Notes: a model not told the origin generated them from the letters alone. Numbered from the stretch's first letter, positions 9,017 to 18,535 are shown. The stretch is 64,000 nucleotides of DNA from Candidatus Nitrospira nitrosa (GCF_001458735.1 NZ_CZQA01000010.1:1-64000); one strand, 5' to 3'. Numbers and translations are program-made.

Positions 9017-10118
9017 CGCCAAAGGCCTCAGACAACTGCGTCGGTGACACCGTCGCCGTTCCTACCATTCCGACCACGATCCCGGCCGCATAATTGGCCA
9101 TCGTTGCTCCGGTCTTGATGTCAGCTCCCGCCGCAAGGGCCAATGCCAGCGTCCCGATGACCGTATCACCCGCGCCGGTGACATCATAGACTTGCCGAGC
9201 CTTTGTCGGAAGATGCCATGCTCGACCATCCTTTTCATAGAGACTCATGCCCTTCTCACCCCGCGTGATGAGAACGGACTGACAACCGAGCCGCTGGCGG
9301 ATCATGGCCCCAGCTTCGTTGATCGTTTGATTGTCATCCCCATGCATGCCCGACGCTTGCGTCGCCTCTAGGTGATTCGGCGTAATGACCGTCACGCCTT
9401 TATAAAAATTAAAGTGTTCGACCTTCGGATCGACGATGACCGGAACCCTGCGCAAGGCCGCCAAACGTGTGATCTCCGTCATCAGGGTCGCCGACACGAC
9501 GCCTTTGGCATAGTCCGAGATCACAATACAAGACAACTCACGGAGTTTGGACTCAACAAACCGGACGATCTTCCGTCGCAGCGGAACCTTTAACTCCGTT
9601 CGGCCTTCGATGTCATAGCGAACGATCTGCTGGTTGTGGGCGATGACCCGACTCTTCCTGGTCGTCGGTCGCTCACGATCGGTCACGACGCCACCGAGGC
9701 TCGCCTTGGTGTTTCCGAGTTCCTTGAGCAACCGCCTCCCACTCTCATCCGATCCGATCACCCCGCAGAGATAGGCCTTTCCTCCGAGCGCCATAATATT
9801 GCTGTAGACGTTGGCTGCCCCACCGAGTCGGATCGACTCCGATTCGACATGCACGACCGGGACCGGCGCCTCAGGAGAGATCCGACTCACCCGTCCCATC
9901 ACATAATGATCAAGAATCAAATCCCCGATCACGAGGACGGAGGCCTGCGGAAACCGATGCAGATACTCGCGGAGTACCGTGGATGAAGGAGATTCACTCT
10001 TCCCCTGTGACTCCTTCTTGGGAAGAATGATGCCCCCGCGTTTTTTTACTGAATGGCTTTGGCGAATCGTTCCCACCGAACCCACTCCGTCCAATTTCCC
10101 TGTCCGTTCCAGGACCAA
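9009..10118 (-). CDS. rfaE1: D-glycero-beta-D-manno-heptose-7-phosphate kinase (HldA/RfaE domain I)
   Basis: PfkB-family kinase that phosphorylates heptose 7-phosphate at C1 on the way to ADP-heptose for the LPS inner core. The core runs from about residue 55 (VLVIGDLILDHYVMGRVSRISPEAPVPV) to the GAGDTVIGTLALALAAGAD motif with the catalytic Asp. It ends soon after, so the cytidylyl/adenylyltransferase half found in bifunctional HldE is absent; a separate HldC would be needed elsewhere. The start is uncertain: the TTG at 10118 overlaps lepB by 73 bases, and the first 50 residues are not conserved. It overlaps kdsB at the 3' end. Confidence 0.9.
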   Translation of the reverse strand: MVLERTGKLDGVGSVGTIRQSHSVKKRGGIILPKKESQGKSESPSSTVLREYLHRFPQASVLVIGDLILDHYVMGRVSRISPEAPVPVVHVESESIRLGGAANVYSNIMALGGKAYLCGVIGSDESGRRLLKELGNTKASLGGVVTDRERPTTRKSRVIAHNQQIVRYDIEGRTELKVPLRRKIVRFVESKLRELSCIVISDYAKGVVSATLMTEITRLAALRRVPVIVDPKVEHFNFYKGVTVITPNHLEATQASGMHGDDNQTINEAGAMIRQRLGCQSVLITRGEKGMSLYEKDGRAWHLPTKARQVYDVTGAGDTVIGTLALALAAGADIKTGATMANYAAGIVVGMVGTATVSPTQLSEAFGDD

Positions 10119-10816
10119 TAGATACGGAACGCTTTGCCTCGGATTTTCTCCTCACGGACGTACCCCCAAAACCGACTGTCCAGGCTTTGGTCGCGATTGT
10201 CGCCCATGACGAAATAGGACTCCTCCGGAATCGTCACTGGGCCAAAATTATCGCGAGGGTTGACCGTCCCGTCGATGATGCCGGGATCAATGCGTTGGGT
10301 AAAGGTTTTGTCATCAAGCGGCTGACCGTTCACCAGGACAACCTTGTTCCGTAACTGAACCGTGTCCCCAGGCAGCCCCACAATGCGCTTGATAAAATCC
10401 TTCTCTTCATCCTCGGGAAACCGAAAGACGATGATATCGCCACGTTGCGGCTTGCCGAACGTGACGACGGTGGTGGACGTATAACAATTGACCGGTGGAA
10501 AACTCCATTGCAATTTACAGTCCGTCGGCCACTGCAGACCATAGGACAGCTTGCTGACCAAAATATGATCTCCGATCAGCAAGGTAGGAATCATGGATCC
10601 CGACGGAATCTTGAAGGCCTGTACGACAAACACGCGAATGGCGAACGCCAACAACATGGCGACGATGATCGCTTCCGCATACTCTCGAACGATGGACTTG
10701 CGTCCAGCCTGGTCGGCGTTGTCGGCAACCTTGGCGCCCGTCAGTGAGGCCGGTTCACCGGACCTTGACCCGCCGGACAACTTGTCCACATTGCGCTGAT
10801 TGGAATCGGAGCTCAT
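10046..10816 (-). CDS. lepB: Signal peptidase I LepB
   Basis: Membrane serine protease that removes signal peptides from exported proteins. 256 residues. A hydrophilic N-terminus of about 45 residues leads into one membrane helix ([20 protein letters not shown]). The catalytic Ser is in [11 protein letters not shown]; the catalytic Lys is in [13 protein letters not shown]; the family box [16 protein letters not shown] is near residue 205. The start overlaps the lepA stop as ATGA (10813-10816), the classic lepA-lepB arrangement. The insertion between the Ser and Lys boxes (about residues 92-125, with two Cys) is family-variable. Confidence 0.96.
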   Translation of the reverse strand: MSSDSNQRNVDKLSGGSRSGEPASLTGAKVADNADQAGRKSIVREYAEAIIVAMLLAFAIRVFVVQAFKIPSGSMIPTLLIGDHILVSKLSYGLQWPTDCKLQWSFPPVNCYTSTTVVTFGKPQRGDIIVFRFPEDEEKDFIKRIVGLPGDTVQLRNKVVLVNGQPLDDKTFTQRIDPGIIDGTVNPRDNFGPVTIPEESYFVMGDNRDQSLDSRFWGYVREEKIRGKAFRIYWSWNGQGNWTEWVRWERFAKAIQ

Positions 10817-12612
10817 TCGTCTCCGACCTTGAGAATCGCCAGGAAGGCTTCCTGCGGAACTTCGACACTACCGACCGCTTTCATGCGTTTCTTTCCTTCC
10901 TTTTGTTTCTCCAGCAACTTCCGTTTCCGTGTGATATCACCGCCATAGCATTTCGCCAACACATTTTTCTTCATCGCCCCGATGGTCTCGCGCGCCACGA
11001 TCTTGCTCCCGATGGCCGCCTGAATGGCGATCTCATACATCTGCCTCGGAATCAATTCCTTCATTTTTTCAGCGAGCTGACGCCCTCGCTGCACCGAACG
11101 ATCCTTGTGCGTAATAAAGGACAAGGCATCGACCGCCTCGCCGTTCAGTAAGATGTCGAGTCGCACCAGATCGGATTCGCGATAGCCGAGCAACTCGTAA
11201 TCCAGCGACGCATAGCCCTGTGTGCGGGACTTGAGTTTATCGTAAAAATCAAGAATGACCTCATTGAGCGGCAATTCATAACTGATCATCACCCGCGTCG
11301 GATCCAGGAAGTGGATGCTTCGCTGAATGCCTCGACGCTCCTGACACAGCTGAAGAATAGCCCCCATATACCGTTCCGGCGTAATGACCGACGCGAGAAT
11401 GAACGGCTCTTCGAACGACTCGATGCTGCTGGGAGGCGGGAGCTGTGAGGGATTCATGACCTCCGACACCTCGCCTTTGGTCGTCATCACACGATACACG
11501 ACGGTAGGAGCCGTGGTGAGCAGCGTCAAGTTATACTCACGCTCAAGGCGTTCTTGAATGATCTCCATATGGAGCAGACCCAAGAACCCGCAGCGAAACC
11601 CAAACCCCAAGGCCAAGGACGTTTCTGGTTCGTAGACGAACGACGAATCATTCAGCCGGAGCTTGACCAACGCATCCCGCAAATCCTCATACCGAGCCGT
11701 GTCGGTTGGATACAGCCCGCAGAACACCAACGGTTTGACGTCTTTATACCCTGGAAACGGCTCACGCGTCGGCGACACCGCATCCGTGAGCGTATCTCCA
11801 ATTTTGACGTCCGCCACTTCCCGCATATTGGCACAGAGATATCCCACCTCGCCGGTCAGCAGCTCCGTCTTCTTCGTACGCTTGGGGGAAAAGTTCCCGA
11901 CCTCCATCACCTCGAACGTGCGATCGTTCGACATGACTTTAATTTTCATACCGGGTCTAATCGCCCCATCCACCACCCGCGTCAGCACAATCACACCCTG
12001 ATAGTTATCGAACCATGAGTCGAAGATCAGCGCCTTGAGCGGCGCCTGTGGATCGCCTGACGGAGGCGGTACCCGCGCGATGACTGCCTCCAAGACCTCC
12101 GGCACACCCTTGCCTTCCTTCGCACTAATAGGCAGAGCATTATCGGCCTCGAGTTGCAACACATCTGCAATCGACTGTTTGGTCCCATCGACATCCGCGC
12201 TCGCGAGATCAATCTTATTGATCACCGGAATAATGGTCAGGTTGTTCGCCATCGCTAAATTCACGTTGGCAATCGTCTGGGCCTGCACGCCTTGTGTCGC
12301 GTCAACGAGCAAGAGCGCCCCCTCGCAAGCCGCCAGGCTGCGCGAGACCTCATAGGTAAAGTCGACATGCCCCGGCGTATCGATCAAATGCAACGCATAA
12401 GTCTTCCCGTCCTTAGCCTTGTACCGGATCGCCACTGCGTGCGCCTTGATCGTAATGCCACGTTCCCGTTCGAGGTCCATGGCATCAAGGATCTGATCTT
12501 TGGCCTCTCGGGCAGTAACTGCGCCAGTAGCTTCGAGGAACCGGTCAGCGAGGGTTGATTTGCCGTGATCGATATGAGCGATTATGGAAAAGTTGCGTAT
12601 AAGACTTTGCAA
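10813..12612 (-). CDS. lepA: Elongation factor 4 LepA (ribosomal back-translocase GTPase)
   Basis: Translational GTPase related to EF-G. 599 residues, full length. The G motifs are clear: [10 protein letters not shown] near residue 11, [16 protein letters not shown] near 80, NKIDLASAD near 132. The LepA-specific C-terminal domain is present ([22 protein letters not shown] near the end). The gene is the first of the minus-strand envelope operon; a perfect consensus sigma70 promoter lies 30 bases upstream. The 4-base overlap with lepB indicates translational coupling. Confidence 0.98.
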   Translation of the reverse strand: MQSLIRNFSIIAHIDHGKSTLADRFLEATGAVTAREAKDQILDAMDLERERGITIKAHAVAIRYKAKDGKTYALHLIDTPGHVDFTYEVSRSLAACEGALLLVDATQGVQAQTIANVNLAMANNLTIIPVINKIDLASADVDGTKQSIADVLQLEADNALPISAKEGKGVPEVLEAVIARVPPPSGDPQAPLKALIFDSWFDNYQGVIVLTRVVDGAIRPGMKIKVMSNDRTFEVMEVGNFSPKRTKKTELLTGEVGYLCANMREVADVKIGDTLTDAVSPTREPFPGYKDVKPLVFCGLYPTDTARYEDLRDALVKLRLNDSSFVYEPETSLALGFGFRCGFLGLLHMEIIQERLEREYNLTLLTTAPTVVYRVMTTKGEVSEVMNPSQLPPPSSIESFEEPFILASVITPERYMGAILQLCQERRGIQRSIHFLDPTRVMISYELPLNEVILDFYDKLKSRTQGYASLDYELLGYRESDLVRLDILLNGEAVDALSFITHKDRSVQRGRQLAEKMKELIPRQMYEIAIQAAIGSKIVARETIGAMKKNVLAKCYGGDITRKRKLLEKQKEGKKRMKAVGSVEVPQEAFLAILKVGDE

Positions 12613-12641
12613 ATCCTAACTCATTTGGTGAAAATCGCTTC

Positions 12642-12670
12642 ATTATAGTAACTGCCTTCTGGGTTGTCAA
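12642..12670 (-). promoter_or_regulatory. Consensus sigma70 promoter of the lepA operon
   Basis: On the minus strand, TTGACA (12665-12670) is followed after exactly 17 bases by TATAAT (12642-12647). Both hexamers match the consensus fully. Transcription would start near 12635, giving a leader of about 23 bases before the lepA ATG. It is the only perfect promoter I found in the window. Confidence 0.85.
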
Positions 12671-12733
12671 AGAGATCACCCCCACTTATAATCACGCGCA
12701 GCCCCGAGGCCCTTGCCTCGTTGATCGGCATGA

Positions 12734-12787
12734 GTCATTCCGTCAATCGTTGCCCAACCTTCTTGCCTCGTGCGATTGACGAATGAC
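12734..12787. repeat. Long inverted repeat in front of bioA
   Basis: GTCATTCCGTCAATCG (12734-12749) is matched by CGATTGACGAATGAC (12773-12787), a 15-base inverted repeat with a single extra C in the left arm and a 23-base loop. It ends 16 bases before the bioA ATG, so it would form a hairpin in the bioA leader or act as a two-half-site operator. It does not match the BirA or BioR operators as I know them. Confidence 0.6.
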
Positions 12788-12802
12788 GTCCATATCATCA
12801 GC

Positions 12803-14203
12803 ATGACTCGACCACCTTCGACGCAGCAACTCAGAGACTGGGACCGCCGCTATCTGTGGCACCCGTTTACCCAGATGCAGGAGTGGGAGCAAGAGGAGCC
12901 GCTCATCATCGAGCGTGGGAAAGGCTCGTATCTCATCGATACCGAGGGCAAGAAATATCTCGATGGCACCTCATCAATTTGGGTCAATGTCCATGGCCAT
13001 CGCCACCCGGCCCTTGATCGAGCCATCAAGAAGCAGCTCGACAAAATCGCCCACTCAACATTTCTGGGGCTCTCGAACCCACCGGCGATTGAGCTCGCCC
13101 GTGAGTTGATCCGCATCGCGCCTGATGGACTTGCCCGCGTCTTCTATTCGGACAACGGTTCAACGGCGGTGGAGATTGCCCTGAAGATGGCCGTTCAGTA
13201 CTGGCAACAGCGCCATCCCGAAGCCGGCCCGAAAAATACATTCCTCCATCTGAAACTCGCCTATCATGGAGATACCATCGGGGCCGTGAGCGTCGGCAAT
13301 ATCGACCTGTTCCATGCTCGGTTTAAACCGCTCTTATTCCCGACAGTGGAGGCGGAACCACCCCATTGCTACCGCTGCCCGCTCAAGCTCACATATCCGT
13401 CTTGTGATATGGCCTGCATTGATCCCATTGAGGCGATCATCAAACGTCGTCACCGGGAGTTGGCCGGTGTGATTATTGAACCACTCATGCAAGCTGCCGC
13501 CGGTATGATTCCCCAGCCACCCGGCTATCTGAAGCGAATCCGTGAGCTCTGTACTGAATTCAAGGTCCTTCTGATCGTCGACGAAGTCGCGACAGGCTTT
13601 GGACGTACCGGCAAGATGTTCGCCTGTGAGCACGAAGGCGTCACGCCGGATCTCATGGCCATCAGCAAAGGGCTCACCGGTGGGTACATGCCGCTGGCGG
13701 CAACCCTGGCCACGGATGAGATCTATCAAGGCTTTCTCGGCAGCTACGACGAGTTCAAAACCTTCTTCCATGGCCACAGTTTTACCGGCAACCCACTGGG
13801 CTGCTCCGTAGCGCTCGCCAATCTCAAGATTTTTCGTCAGGAAAAGACGCTTGCTCGACTCGCTTCAAAAATTAAACTCTTCCGCCGGTTACTGGCACCG
13901 CTCGCGGCAATCCCTCAGGTCGGCGACATTCGACAGCGGGGACTCATGGCAGGCGTTGAATTGGTTATGGACAAACGGAGCAAAACCCCCTACCCACTCA
14001 GCGTCAAGGCCGGCCATCGCGTGGCAGCCATCGCCCGATCAAAAGGATTGATCTTGAGACCGATCGGGAATGTCCTTGTCCTTATCCCACCGCTCGCGAT
14101 CTCCAAAGATGAATTGAAGAAAACGGTGGAAATTCTCAAACAATCCATAGAGACTCTGCAGAGAGATGCATTGCCAATCCACGGTACGTCCAACAACCGG
14201 TAG
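12803..14203 (+). CDS. bioA: Adenosylmethionine-8-amino-7-oxononanoate aminotransferase BioA
   Basis: PLP enzyme of biotin synthesis that converts KAPA to DAPA with S-adenosylmethionine as amino donor. About 466 residues from the ATG at 12803 ([14 protein letters not shown]); the family start [15 protein letters not shown] follows at once. Class III aminotransferase fold; the PLP-binding Lys is in [16 protein letters not shown] near residue 290, and the Asp pairing with the PLP nitrogen is in [15 protein letters not shown]. The region with Cys residues ([18 protein letters not shown]) is common in BioA of this type. No other bio gene is in the window; lhgO follows after 6 bases. Confidence 0.94.
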   Translation: MTRPPSTQQLRDWDRRYLWHPFTQMQEWEQEEPLIIERGKGSYLIDTEGKKYLDGTSSIWVNVHGHRHPALDRAIKKQLDKIAHSTFLGLSNPPAIELARELIRIAPDGLARVFYSDNGSTAVEIALKMAVQYWQQRHPEAGPKNTFLHLKLAYHGDTIGAVSVGNIDLFHARFKPLLFPTVEAEPPHCYRCPLKLTYPSCDMACIDPIEAIIKRRHRELAGVIIEPLMQAAAGMIPQPPGYLKRIRELCTEFKVLLIVDEVATGFGRTGKMFACEHEGVTPDLMAISKGLTGGYMPLAATLATDEIYQGFLGSYDEFKTFFHGHSFTGNPLGCSVALANLKIFRQEKTLARLASKIKLFRRLLAPLAAIPQVGDIRQRGLMAGVELVMDKRSKTPYPLSVKAGHRVAAIARSKGLILRPIGNVLVLIPPLAISKDELKKTVEILKQSIETLQRDALPIHGTSNNR

Positions 14204-14209
14204 CACGAT

Positions 14210-15418
14210 ATGCCTTCTATGAAGACCTATGATTTTCTCATCATCGGCGGCGGAGTCATCGGCCTCAGCATCGCGCGCGAGCTTCGAGCTCGGCGCAGCG
14301 ACGCCAGCATCCTCTTGATAGAAAAGGAACCCTCCTGCGGAGCCCATGCCAGCGGTCGCAACAGTGGAGTCCTCCACGCCGGCTTCTACTATTCACCCGA
14401 CAGCCTGAAAGCCAAATTCACACGCCTCGGGAATGAGCGACTCACGGCGTACTGTCAGGAGAAACAGATCCCCCTCAATACATGTGGAAAGCTTGTCGTG
14501 GCCAAAGATGCTGCGGATTTGCCGTCGCTTGACGAATTAGTCCGTCGCGGCCAGATCAACGGCATTGAGCTCCAACCCCTCACAGAAGCAGAAGCCAAAT
14601 CGATCGAACCTCGAGTCAAAACCTATCAACGAGCCCTGTTCTCCCCGCGCACCTCGACCGTCAACCCGCTCCATGTCGTCAATGCGATGCAACAGGATGC
14701 AGTCCGTGAGGGGATCCACATTCAGTGTGCCACGGCCTATCGAGGCCGGGACAATGGAACCGTTCGAACCAACCAGGACAGCATTGCCGCCGGGTATGTG
14801 GTGAATGCCGCAGGCCTCTACGCTGATAAGATTGCCATGGACTATGGGTTTTCCGAAAAATATCGCATTCTACCCTTCAAGGGGCTCTACCTGTACTCCG
14901 ATGAACCCCCAGGTTCGATTCGCACGAATATTTATCCTGTTCCTGACCTCAGAAACCCATTCCTTGGTGTCCACTTCACGATCACGGCTGACGGGAAGGC
15001 CAAGATCGGCCCGACCGCCATCCCGGCCATGTGGCGTGAAAACTACGAAGGGTTCGGAAATTTTGATCTCGGTGAACTGATGGAAGTCGCGAGCCGAGGA
15101 CTCGGCCTGTTGACCGGCGCGGGATTCGACTTCAGACGGTTGGCGATGGAAGAAATTACCAAGTATTCCCGGAGCAAGATGGTGTCGCTCGCCTCTGTCC
15201 TCGCGGAAGGAGTGGACGAACGTAACTATCAGAAATGGGGTCGCCCCGGCATTCGAGCGCAGCTCCTCGACATCACCAAGAAGAAACTCGAAATGGATTT
15301 TGTGTTAGAAGGCGACAATCGTTCCATGCACGTCCTGAACGCCGTCTCTCCCGCTTTTACCTGTTCACTCCCCTTCGCCGGCTACGTCTGCGACCATATC
15401 GACAAGGCACTCACCTGA
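14210..15418 (+). CDS. lhgO: L-2-hydroxyglutarate oxidase LhgO
   Basis: FAD-dependent oxidase of the DAO superfamily that oxidises L-2-hydroxyglutarate to 2-oxoglutarate and passes electrons to the quinone pool in homologues. 402 residues, close to the family length. The N-terminal dinucleotide-binding motif is IIGGGVIGLSIARELR near residues 10-25, followed by GAHASGRNSGVLHAGFYY, a strong LhgO signature. The C-terminal FVLEGDNRSMHVLNAVSPAFTCSLPFA also fits. It starts 6 bases after bioA, so the two are probably cotranscribed although no pathway link is known to me. Confidence 0.9.
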   Translation: MPSMKTYDFLIIGGGVIGLSIARELRARRSDASILLIEKEPSCGAHASGRNSGVLHAGFYYSPDSLKAKFTRLGNERLTAYCQEKQIPLNTCGKLVVAKDAADLPSLDELVRRGQINGIELQPLTEAEAKSIEPRVKTYQRALFSPRTSTVNPLHVVNAMQQDAVREGIHIQCATAYRGRDNGTVRTNQDSIAAGYVVNAAGLYADKIAMDYGFSEKYRILPFKGLYLYSDEPPGSIRTNIYPVPDLRNPFLGVHFTITADGKAKIGPTAIPAMWRENYEGFGNFDLGELMEVASRGLGLLTGAGFDFRRLAMEEITKYSRSKMVSLASVLAEGVDERNYQKWGRPGIRAQLLDITKKKLEMDFVLEGDNRSMHVLNAVSPAFTCSLPFAGYVCDHIDKALT

Positions 15419-15427
15419 CACCACCGG

Positions 15428-15512
15428 TTATCGAAAAAGCCTTCAAGCAGCGCTCTCGCATCGCTCAACAGCTCAACGTACGACAAAAAGTACGCTTCGC
15501 TCCTTCGCTCGT
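15428..15512. repeat. Dispersed TIR element, copy D (partial, reversed)
   Basis: The reverse complement of this stretch aligns with the inner part of copy B: GCGAGCGAAG, a GTAC...GTACGTTGAG core, TGAGCGATGCGAGAGCG and a TTTTTC end. The outer CAGGATG/CATCCTG ends are missing. It begins 9 bases after the lhgO stop codon. Confidence 0.6.
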
Positions 15513-15517
15513 TGTGG

Positions 15518-15595
15518 TGTCCCGTCCGCGCGGACAGTGAGGGTTTCAGTGTGAGTCACGACCTCATTTCCTGACGAATCCCGCCTCAGCGCCGT
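15518..15595 (+). repeat. Direct repeat flanking the toxin-antitoxin pair, left copy
   Basis: About 78 bases that recur at 16543-16620 with scattered substitutions; shared blocks include CCGCGC, GGTTTCAGTG, GAGTCAC, GACGAATCC and GCCTCA. The two copies enclose the parDE-like pair. From here to the promoter at 15849 I see no gene. Confidence 0.65.
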
Positions 15596-15848
15596 CTCAA
15601 AACCTGAATTCACTGCTGTCTGACCGATTATTTTTGATTTAAACCTTTTCTCTTCTCTCATCTGTGAAAGACAGACCTGCCCCTATCAGGTTTAGAGCTG
15701 CCCTGCTTCACGCTTAAATTCTGGCGTGAACTGCTTGCGTACACCCATCGGACCCCTCCTTGGGAAATCCTGTCCCCGTTTCTCGGTGTCTGTCAAATCC
15801 TGGCCACCTCACCTTCCACACATTATTTCACAATGGGTAAGTTGTGAA

Positions 15849-15878
15849 TTATCAAAGATTGACAATCTATGTTATAGT
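15849..15878 (+). promoter_or_regulatory. Promoter and palindromic operator of the parDE-like operon
   Basis: A -35-like TTATCA (15849-15854) and a -10-like TATAGT (15873-15878) are 18 bases apart. Between them lies a perfect 13-base palindrome, AGATTG-A-CAATCT (15856-15868). ParD-type antitoxins bind such palindromes in their own promoter, so this is the likely autoregulatory operator. Confidence 0.6.
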
Positions 15879-15911
15879 TAGCTTACTTACGACTTGAACA
15901 AGGGGGGAACT

Positions 15912-16160
15912 ATGAACGTCAATCTTACGCCGCAACTAGAGCGGCTGGTCAAACAAAAGGTGACGGCTGGGCTTTATAACAATGCCAGCGAAGTCGTGCG
16001 CGAAGCCCTGCGCCTCATGGCGGTGCGCGACGAGGTCACCAATGGGTTTGCCCAGCTCCACGCGGGCAAAACTGTGCCACTGAATATGGCGGCAGCCAAA
16101 CGCATGGCCAAGGCAAACGCGAAGAAAGGCCGCGTGGTGAATCCGCTTGTCACGGGCTGA
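15912..16160 (+). CDS. ParD/CopG-like type II antitoxin
   Basis: Small antitoxin of 82 residues. The ATG at 15912 follows a very strong ribosome-binding site (AGGGGGGAACT). The N-terminal ribbon-helix-helix part (MNVNLTPQLERLVKQKVTAGLYNNASEVVREALRLM, broken here by its turn at NNAS) is typical of the CC2985/ParD family; the basic, flexible C-terminus would wrap the toxin. The toxin frame overlaps its end by 14 bases. A palindrome in the promoter fits autoregulation. The pair lies in an accessory patch between direct repeats. Confidence 0.88.
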   Translation: MNVNLTPQLERLVKQKVTAGLYNNASEVVREALRLMAVRDEVTNGFAQLHAGKTVPLNMAAAKRMAKANAKKGRVVNPLVTG

Positions 16161-16452
16161 TTTTACAGTAGTTCTTTCAGAACTGGCCGCGCTCGATCTC
16201 GCCGACATTCTTCAATATACCTTTGAACAATGGGGCGGACGGCAGATGAACCTGTATGCCGCCCAGCTCAACCGTGGCTTGCGGCAACTTGCCGTCAATC
16301 CACAACTGGGGAAACCGCGCGAGGATTGGTATCCGGGCTGCCGCTGTTTCCCTGTAGAACATCACCTCGTGGTGTACGCGGTTATCGGACACGAAGTACG
16401 CGTTGCACGGTTCTTTCATGAACGGGTGGATGTCCCACGTCATTTGCCGTAA
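16147..16452 (+). CDS. ParE/RelE-superfamily toxin
   Basis: Toxin partner of the preceding antitoxin, 101 residues. Family features: the N-terminal helix (LSELAALDLADILQYTFEQWG), LAVNPQLGKPREDWYPGCRCFPVEHHLVVYAV, and the C-terminal RVARFFHERVD, as in ParE gyrase-poisoning toxins. The likely start is the TTG at 16147, overlapping the antitoxin by 14 bases, so translation is coupled and the weak start keeps the toxin low. ParE or mRNA-cleaving RelE activity cannot be told apart safely; the conserved tail favours ParE. The frame is intact. Confidence 0.85.
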   Translation: MSRADFTVVLSELAALDLADILQYTFEQWGGRQMNLYAAQLNRGLRQLAVNPQLGKPREDWYPGCRCFPVEHHLVVYAVIGHEVRVARFFHERVDVPRHLP

Positions 16453-16542
16453 CTCACTCATGCGAGCAATACTACTTCTAATCTAGCCTCTGTCCGTGAG
16501 GACGGCGGGCACGGATGGTGCCGTGGCACATCCACCACACAC

Positions 16543-16620
16543 TGTCCCTTCCGCGCAGACAGTGCAGGTTTCAGTGGGGAGTCACTGCCTGATTTCCGGA
16601 CGAATCCTGCCTCACCGCCG
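16543..16620 (+). repeat. Direct repeat flanking the toxin-antitoxin pair, right copy
   Basis: Second copy of the repeat at 15518-15595. It is followed by RHS-like coding remnants, so the repeat may be part of a decayed RHS locus into which the toxin-antitoxin pair was inserted. Between 16621 and 16852 I see only degenerate open sequence (for example NGNQRIVLSG near 16720-16750). Confidence 0.65.
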
Positions 16621-16852
16621 CATGTTGGGTTCCAACACCTTGACCTATCAGACCAACGGCACGGACACAGTTCCCTGCGGCCGTGGGACGACCCATGCTC
16701 TCCAGATCGTCCTGTTGGTGAACGGCAATCAGCGGATTGTCCTGTCCGGCTGAGGTTGTTATAAGATTCAGGAGTGGATTGTCTCACCAATCTCGCCTCA
16801 TCCCCGCTTTGCGATCTGAATTCTTACCCTTCTGCCAGATTTTTGGGCGTTT

Positions 16853-17161
16853 GTGCGGACGAGTCTGACCGACAGAAGAGGGGCACAAGCGTTTGACTAC
16901 GATGCGTTGGATCGGTTGACCAGCGCATCCCATCCCTTGCTGGGCACGCCGCAGACAATCGCCTATGACGCGGTGGGCAATCGCACCACAGCCGGCAATA
17001 TGACCAACGTGGACAATCAACTCACGGCGGATGCCACGCACAGCTATCAATCCGATGACAACGGCAATCTCGCCAGAATGACGCTCCTCGCCACCGGTAC
17101 CTATACGCAGTGCAGCTTCAGGATGATAAACTTCAACAAGCCCACCTCCTGCCGATTCTGA
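16853..17161 (+). pseudogene. RHS/YD-repeat protein fragment
   Basis: About 80 residues match YD-repeat style: FDYDALDRLTSASHPL, IAYDAVGNRTTAG, and SYQSDDNGNLARM, three successive units with the usual YD...G(N)R/L pattern. The C-terminal part (after LLATGTYTQ) loses similarity and stops. No signal sequence, core or toxin tip is present, so this is a leftover of a large RHS gene rather than a working one. It lies between the toxin-antitoxin patch and the SAM hydrolase gene. Confidence 0.6.
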
Positions 17162-17233
17162 AGCTCGAAGCGACAGCACATTGGTCGGGAAGTACTTCTT
17201 GCTGCATTAGCGGTGCGTTGCGCCAAGACTGAG

Positions 17234-18031
17234 TCAGCAGAGACGAACTTCTTCCCCCACGCCAAACTGAAGACCCCGTGCCGCGCTATCCTCCTGCAGA
17301 AAAATCTCCAAGTTCCCGCCGCTATTGATCAGCGCGGACGGACTCTGGCGATGGCCTTGGCTGTAACTGCCGACCAAATCATTGATGATATACGTTCCGA
17401 TTTGAATCTCCACAGGTTGGCCCGTCACAGCTCGAAATTCCCGGATCTGTCTCGCGGTGATGTTGGAAATGAGATTGCCGAATCGATCGACAGACGCGAT
17501 CTTTCCGATCAACACATCCTCGTGCCAGACCGGGATCGCGACCGAACGCTGAATGGGGTCATCGACGGTCGGCCCAAAAAACGACGGCGGGACACCCTTA
17601 CTCAACCAGGCGGCAGCCGGTGCGAACACATCTCGACCATCAAAGGTCGATCCGGCCGTTTCCAAGCGATACTGTGGGTTATTGATCTGCCAGACCTTGG
17701 CGCCGACTTCCTGCTCCAAGATTTCCGTAAAGAGCCCGTTATCTGGCCCAACAAACAGGCATCCTGCGGCTGACACGAGCAACGCCCGACGCTCGGTCCC
17801 GACTCCGGGATCGACGACAGCGACGAAGATCGTTCCTGCGGGGAAATACCGGTAACAGGATTTCAGGAAATACCCGGCTTCCTGAATCTGATGCGACGTG
17901 ATCTGATGAGAGAGATCGACCAGCAGCGCGGACGGATTGATCGAGAGGATCACCCCTTTCATGCTGGCGACGAAACTGTCGCGTTCTCCAAAATCCGTCA
18001 GCAAGGCGATGAGGGGTCGTGCCTCCGGCAC
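17234..18031 (-). CDS. SAM hydroxide adenosyltransferase (DUF62 family)
   Basis: Homologue of the SAM-dependent chlorinase/fluorinase fold that in most bacteria hydrolyses S-adenosylmethionine to adenosine and methionine. 265 residues from the GTG at 18031, which has GAGGA at good spacing and lies one base after the greA stop; a TTG at 18073 would overlap greA. Motifs: LIALLTDFGERDSFVASMKGVI, VDLSHQI, FVAVVDPGVGTERRALLV, FVGPDNGLFTE, FDGRDVFAPAAAWLSKG, all family-typical. The 21-23 residue loop that marks halogenases is not evident, so hydrolase function is favoured. Cotranscribed with greA. Confidence 0.88.
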   Translation of the reverse strand: MPEARPLIALLTDFGERDSFVASMKGVILSINPSALLVDLSHQITSHQIQEAGYFLKSCYRYFPAGTIFVAVVDPGVGTERRALLVSAAGCLFVGPDNGLFTEILEQEVGAKVWQINNPQYRLETAGSTFDGRDVFAPAAAWLSKGVPPSFFGPTVDDPIQRSVAIPVWHEDVLIGKIASVDRFGNLISNITARQIREFRAVTGQPVEIQIGTYIINDLVGSYSQGHRQSPSALINSGGNLEIFLQEDSAARGLQFGVGEEVRLC

Positions 18032-18032
18032 G

Positions 18033-18509
18033 TCAACATTCCTCGAATTTGATCTCCACGACTTCGTATTCAACCATCTTGACCGGCGTCTTCACCTCGA
18101 CAAAATCGCCGACCCGTTTGCCGATCAAGGCACGCCCGACGGGGGACTGCACGGAAATTTTATTGAACTTCATATCCGCTTCATCTTGCCCGACCAACGT
18201 ATACTGTTTCTTGGATTGCGATTCCTGCTCAACCACCAAGACCGTCGCCCCAAAGACAATGGTCTCGCTGGTTCGTCCATTGATTTCCACGATGCGCGCG
18301 TCGGCGATCTTCCCCTCCAGTTCGGAGATTCGAGACTCAATGAAACCCTGACGCTCTTTGGCGGCATCGTATTCGGCATTTTCACTGAGATCGCCGTGTG
18401 CTCTCGCCTCCGCAATCGCCTCGATCACCTTCGGGCGCTCGATCTTGCGCAAACGAACCAGTTCAGCCTGTAACGCTTCGTAGCCTTTCTTGGTGATTGG
18501 TGTCGGCAT
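18033..18509 (-). CDS. greA: Transcription elongation factor GreA
   Basis: Stimulates RNA cleavage by backtracked RNA polymerase. 158 residues from the ATG at 18509 (MPTPITKKGYEAL), with GGAG just upstream. The N-terminal coiled coil (about residues 1-75) carries the acidic tip DLSENAEYDAAKERQ; the C-terminal FKBP-like domain includes GRALIGKRVGDFVEVKTP. Length and order match GreA well. It follows carB across repeat copy E and precedes the SAM hydrolase gene with only a few bases between. Confidence 0.97.
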   Translation of the reverse strand: MPTPITKKGYEALQAELVRLRKIERPKVIEAIAEARAHGDLSENAEYDAAKERQGFIESRISELEGKIADARIVEINGRTSETIVFGATVLVVEQESQSKKQYTLVGQDEADMKFNKISVQSPVGRALIGKRVGDFVEVKTPVKMVEYEVVEIKFEEC

Positions 18510-18535
18510 GCTCCGGTTGCTCCTCAACTGGTTAG

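Noticed and set aside
16496-16753. 85-codon frame in the RHS/toxin-antitoxin patch
   Set aside because: It crosses the direct repeat and reads like degenerate RHS sequence without start or family match.
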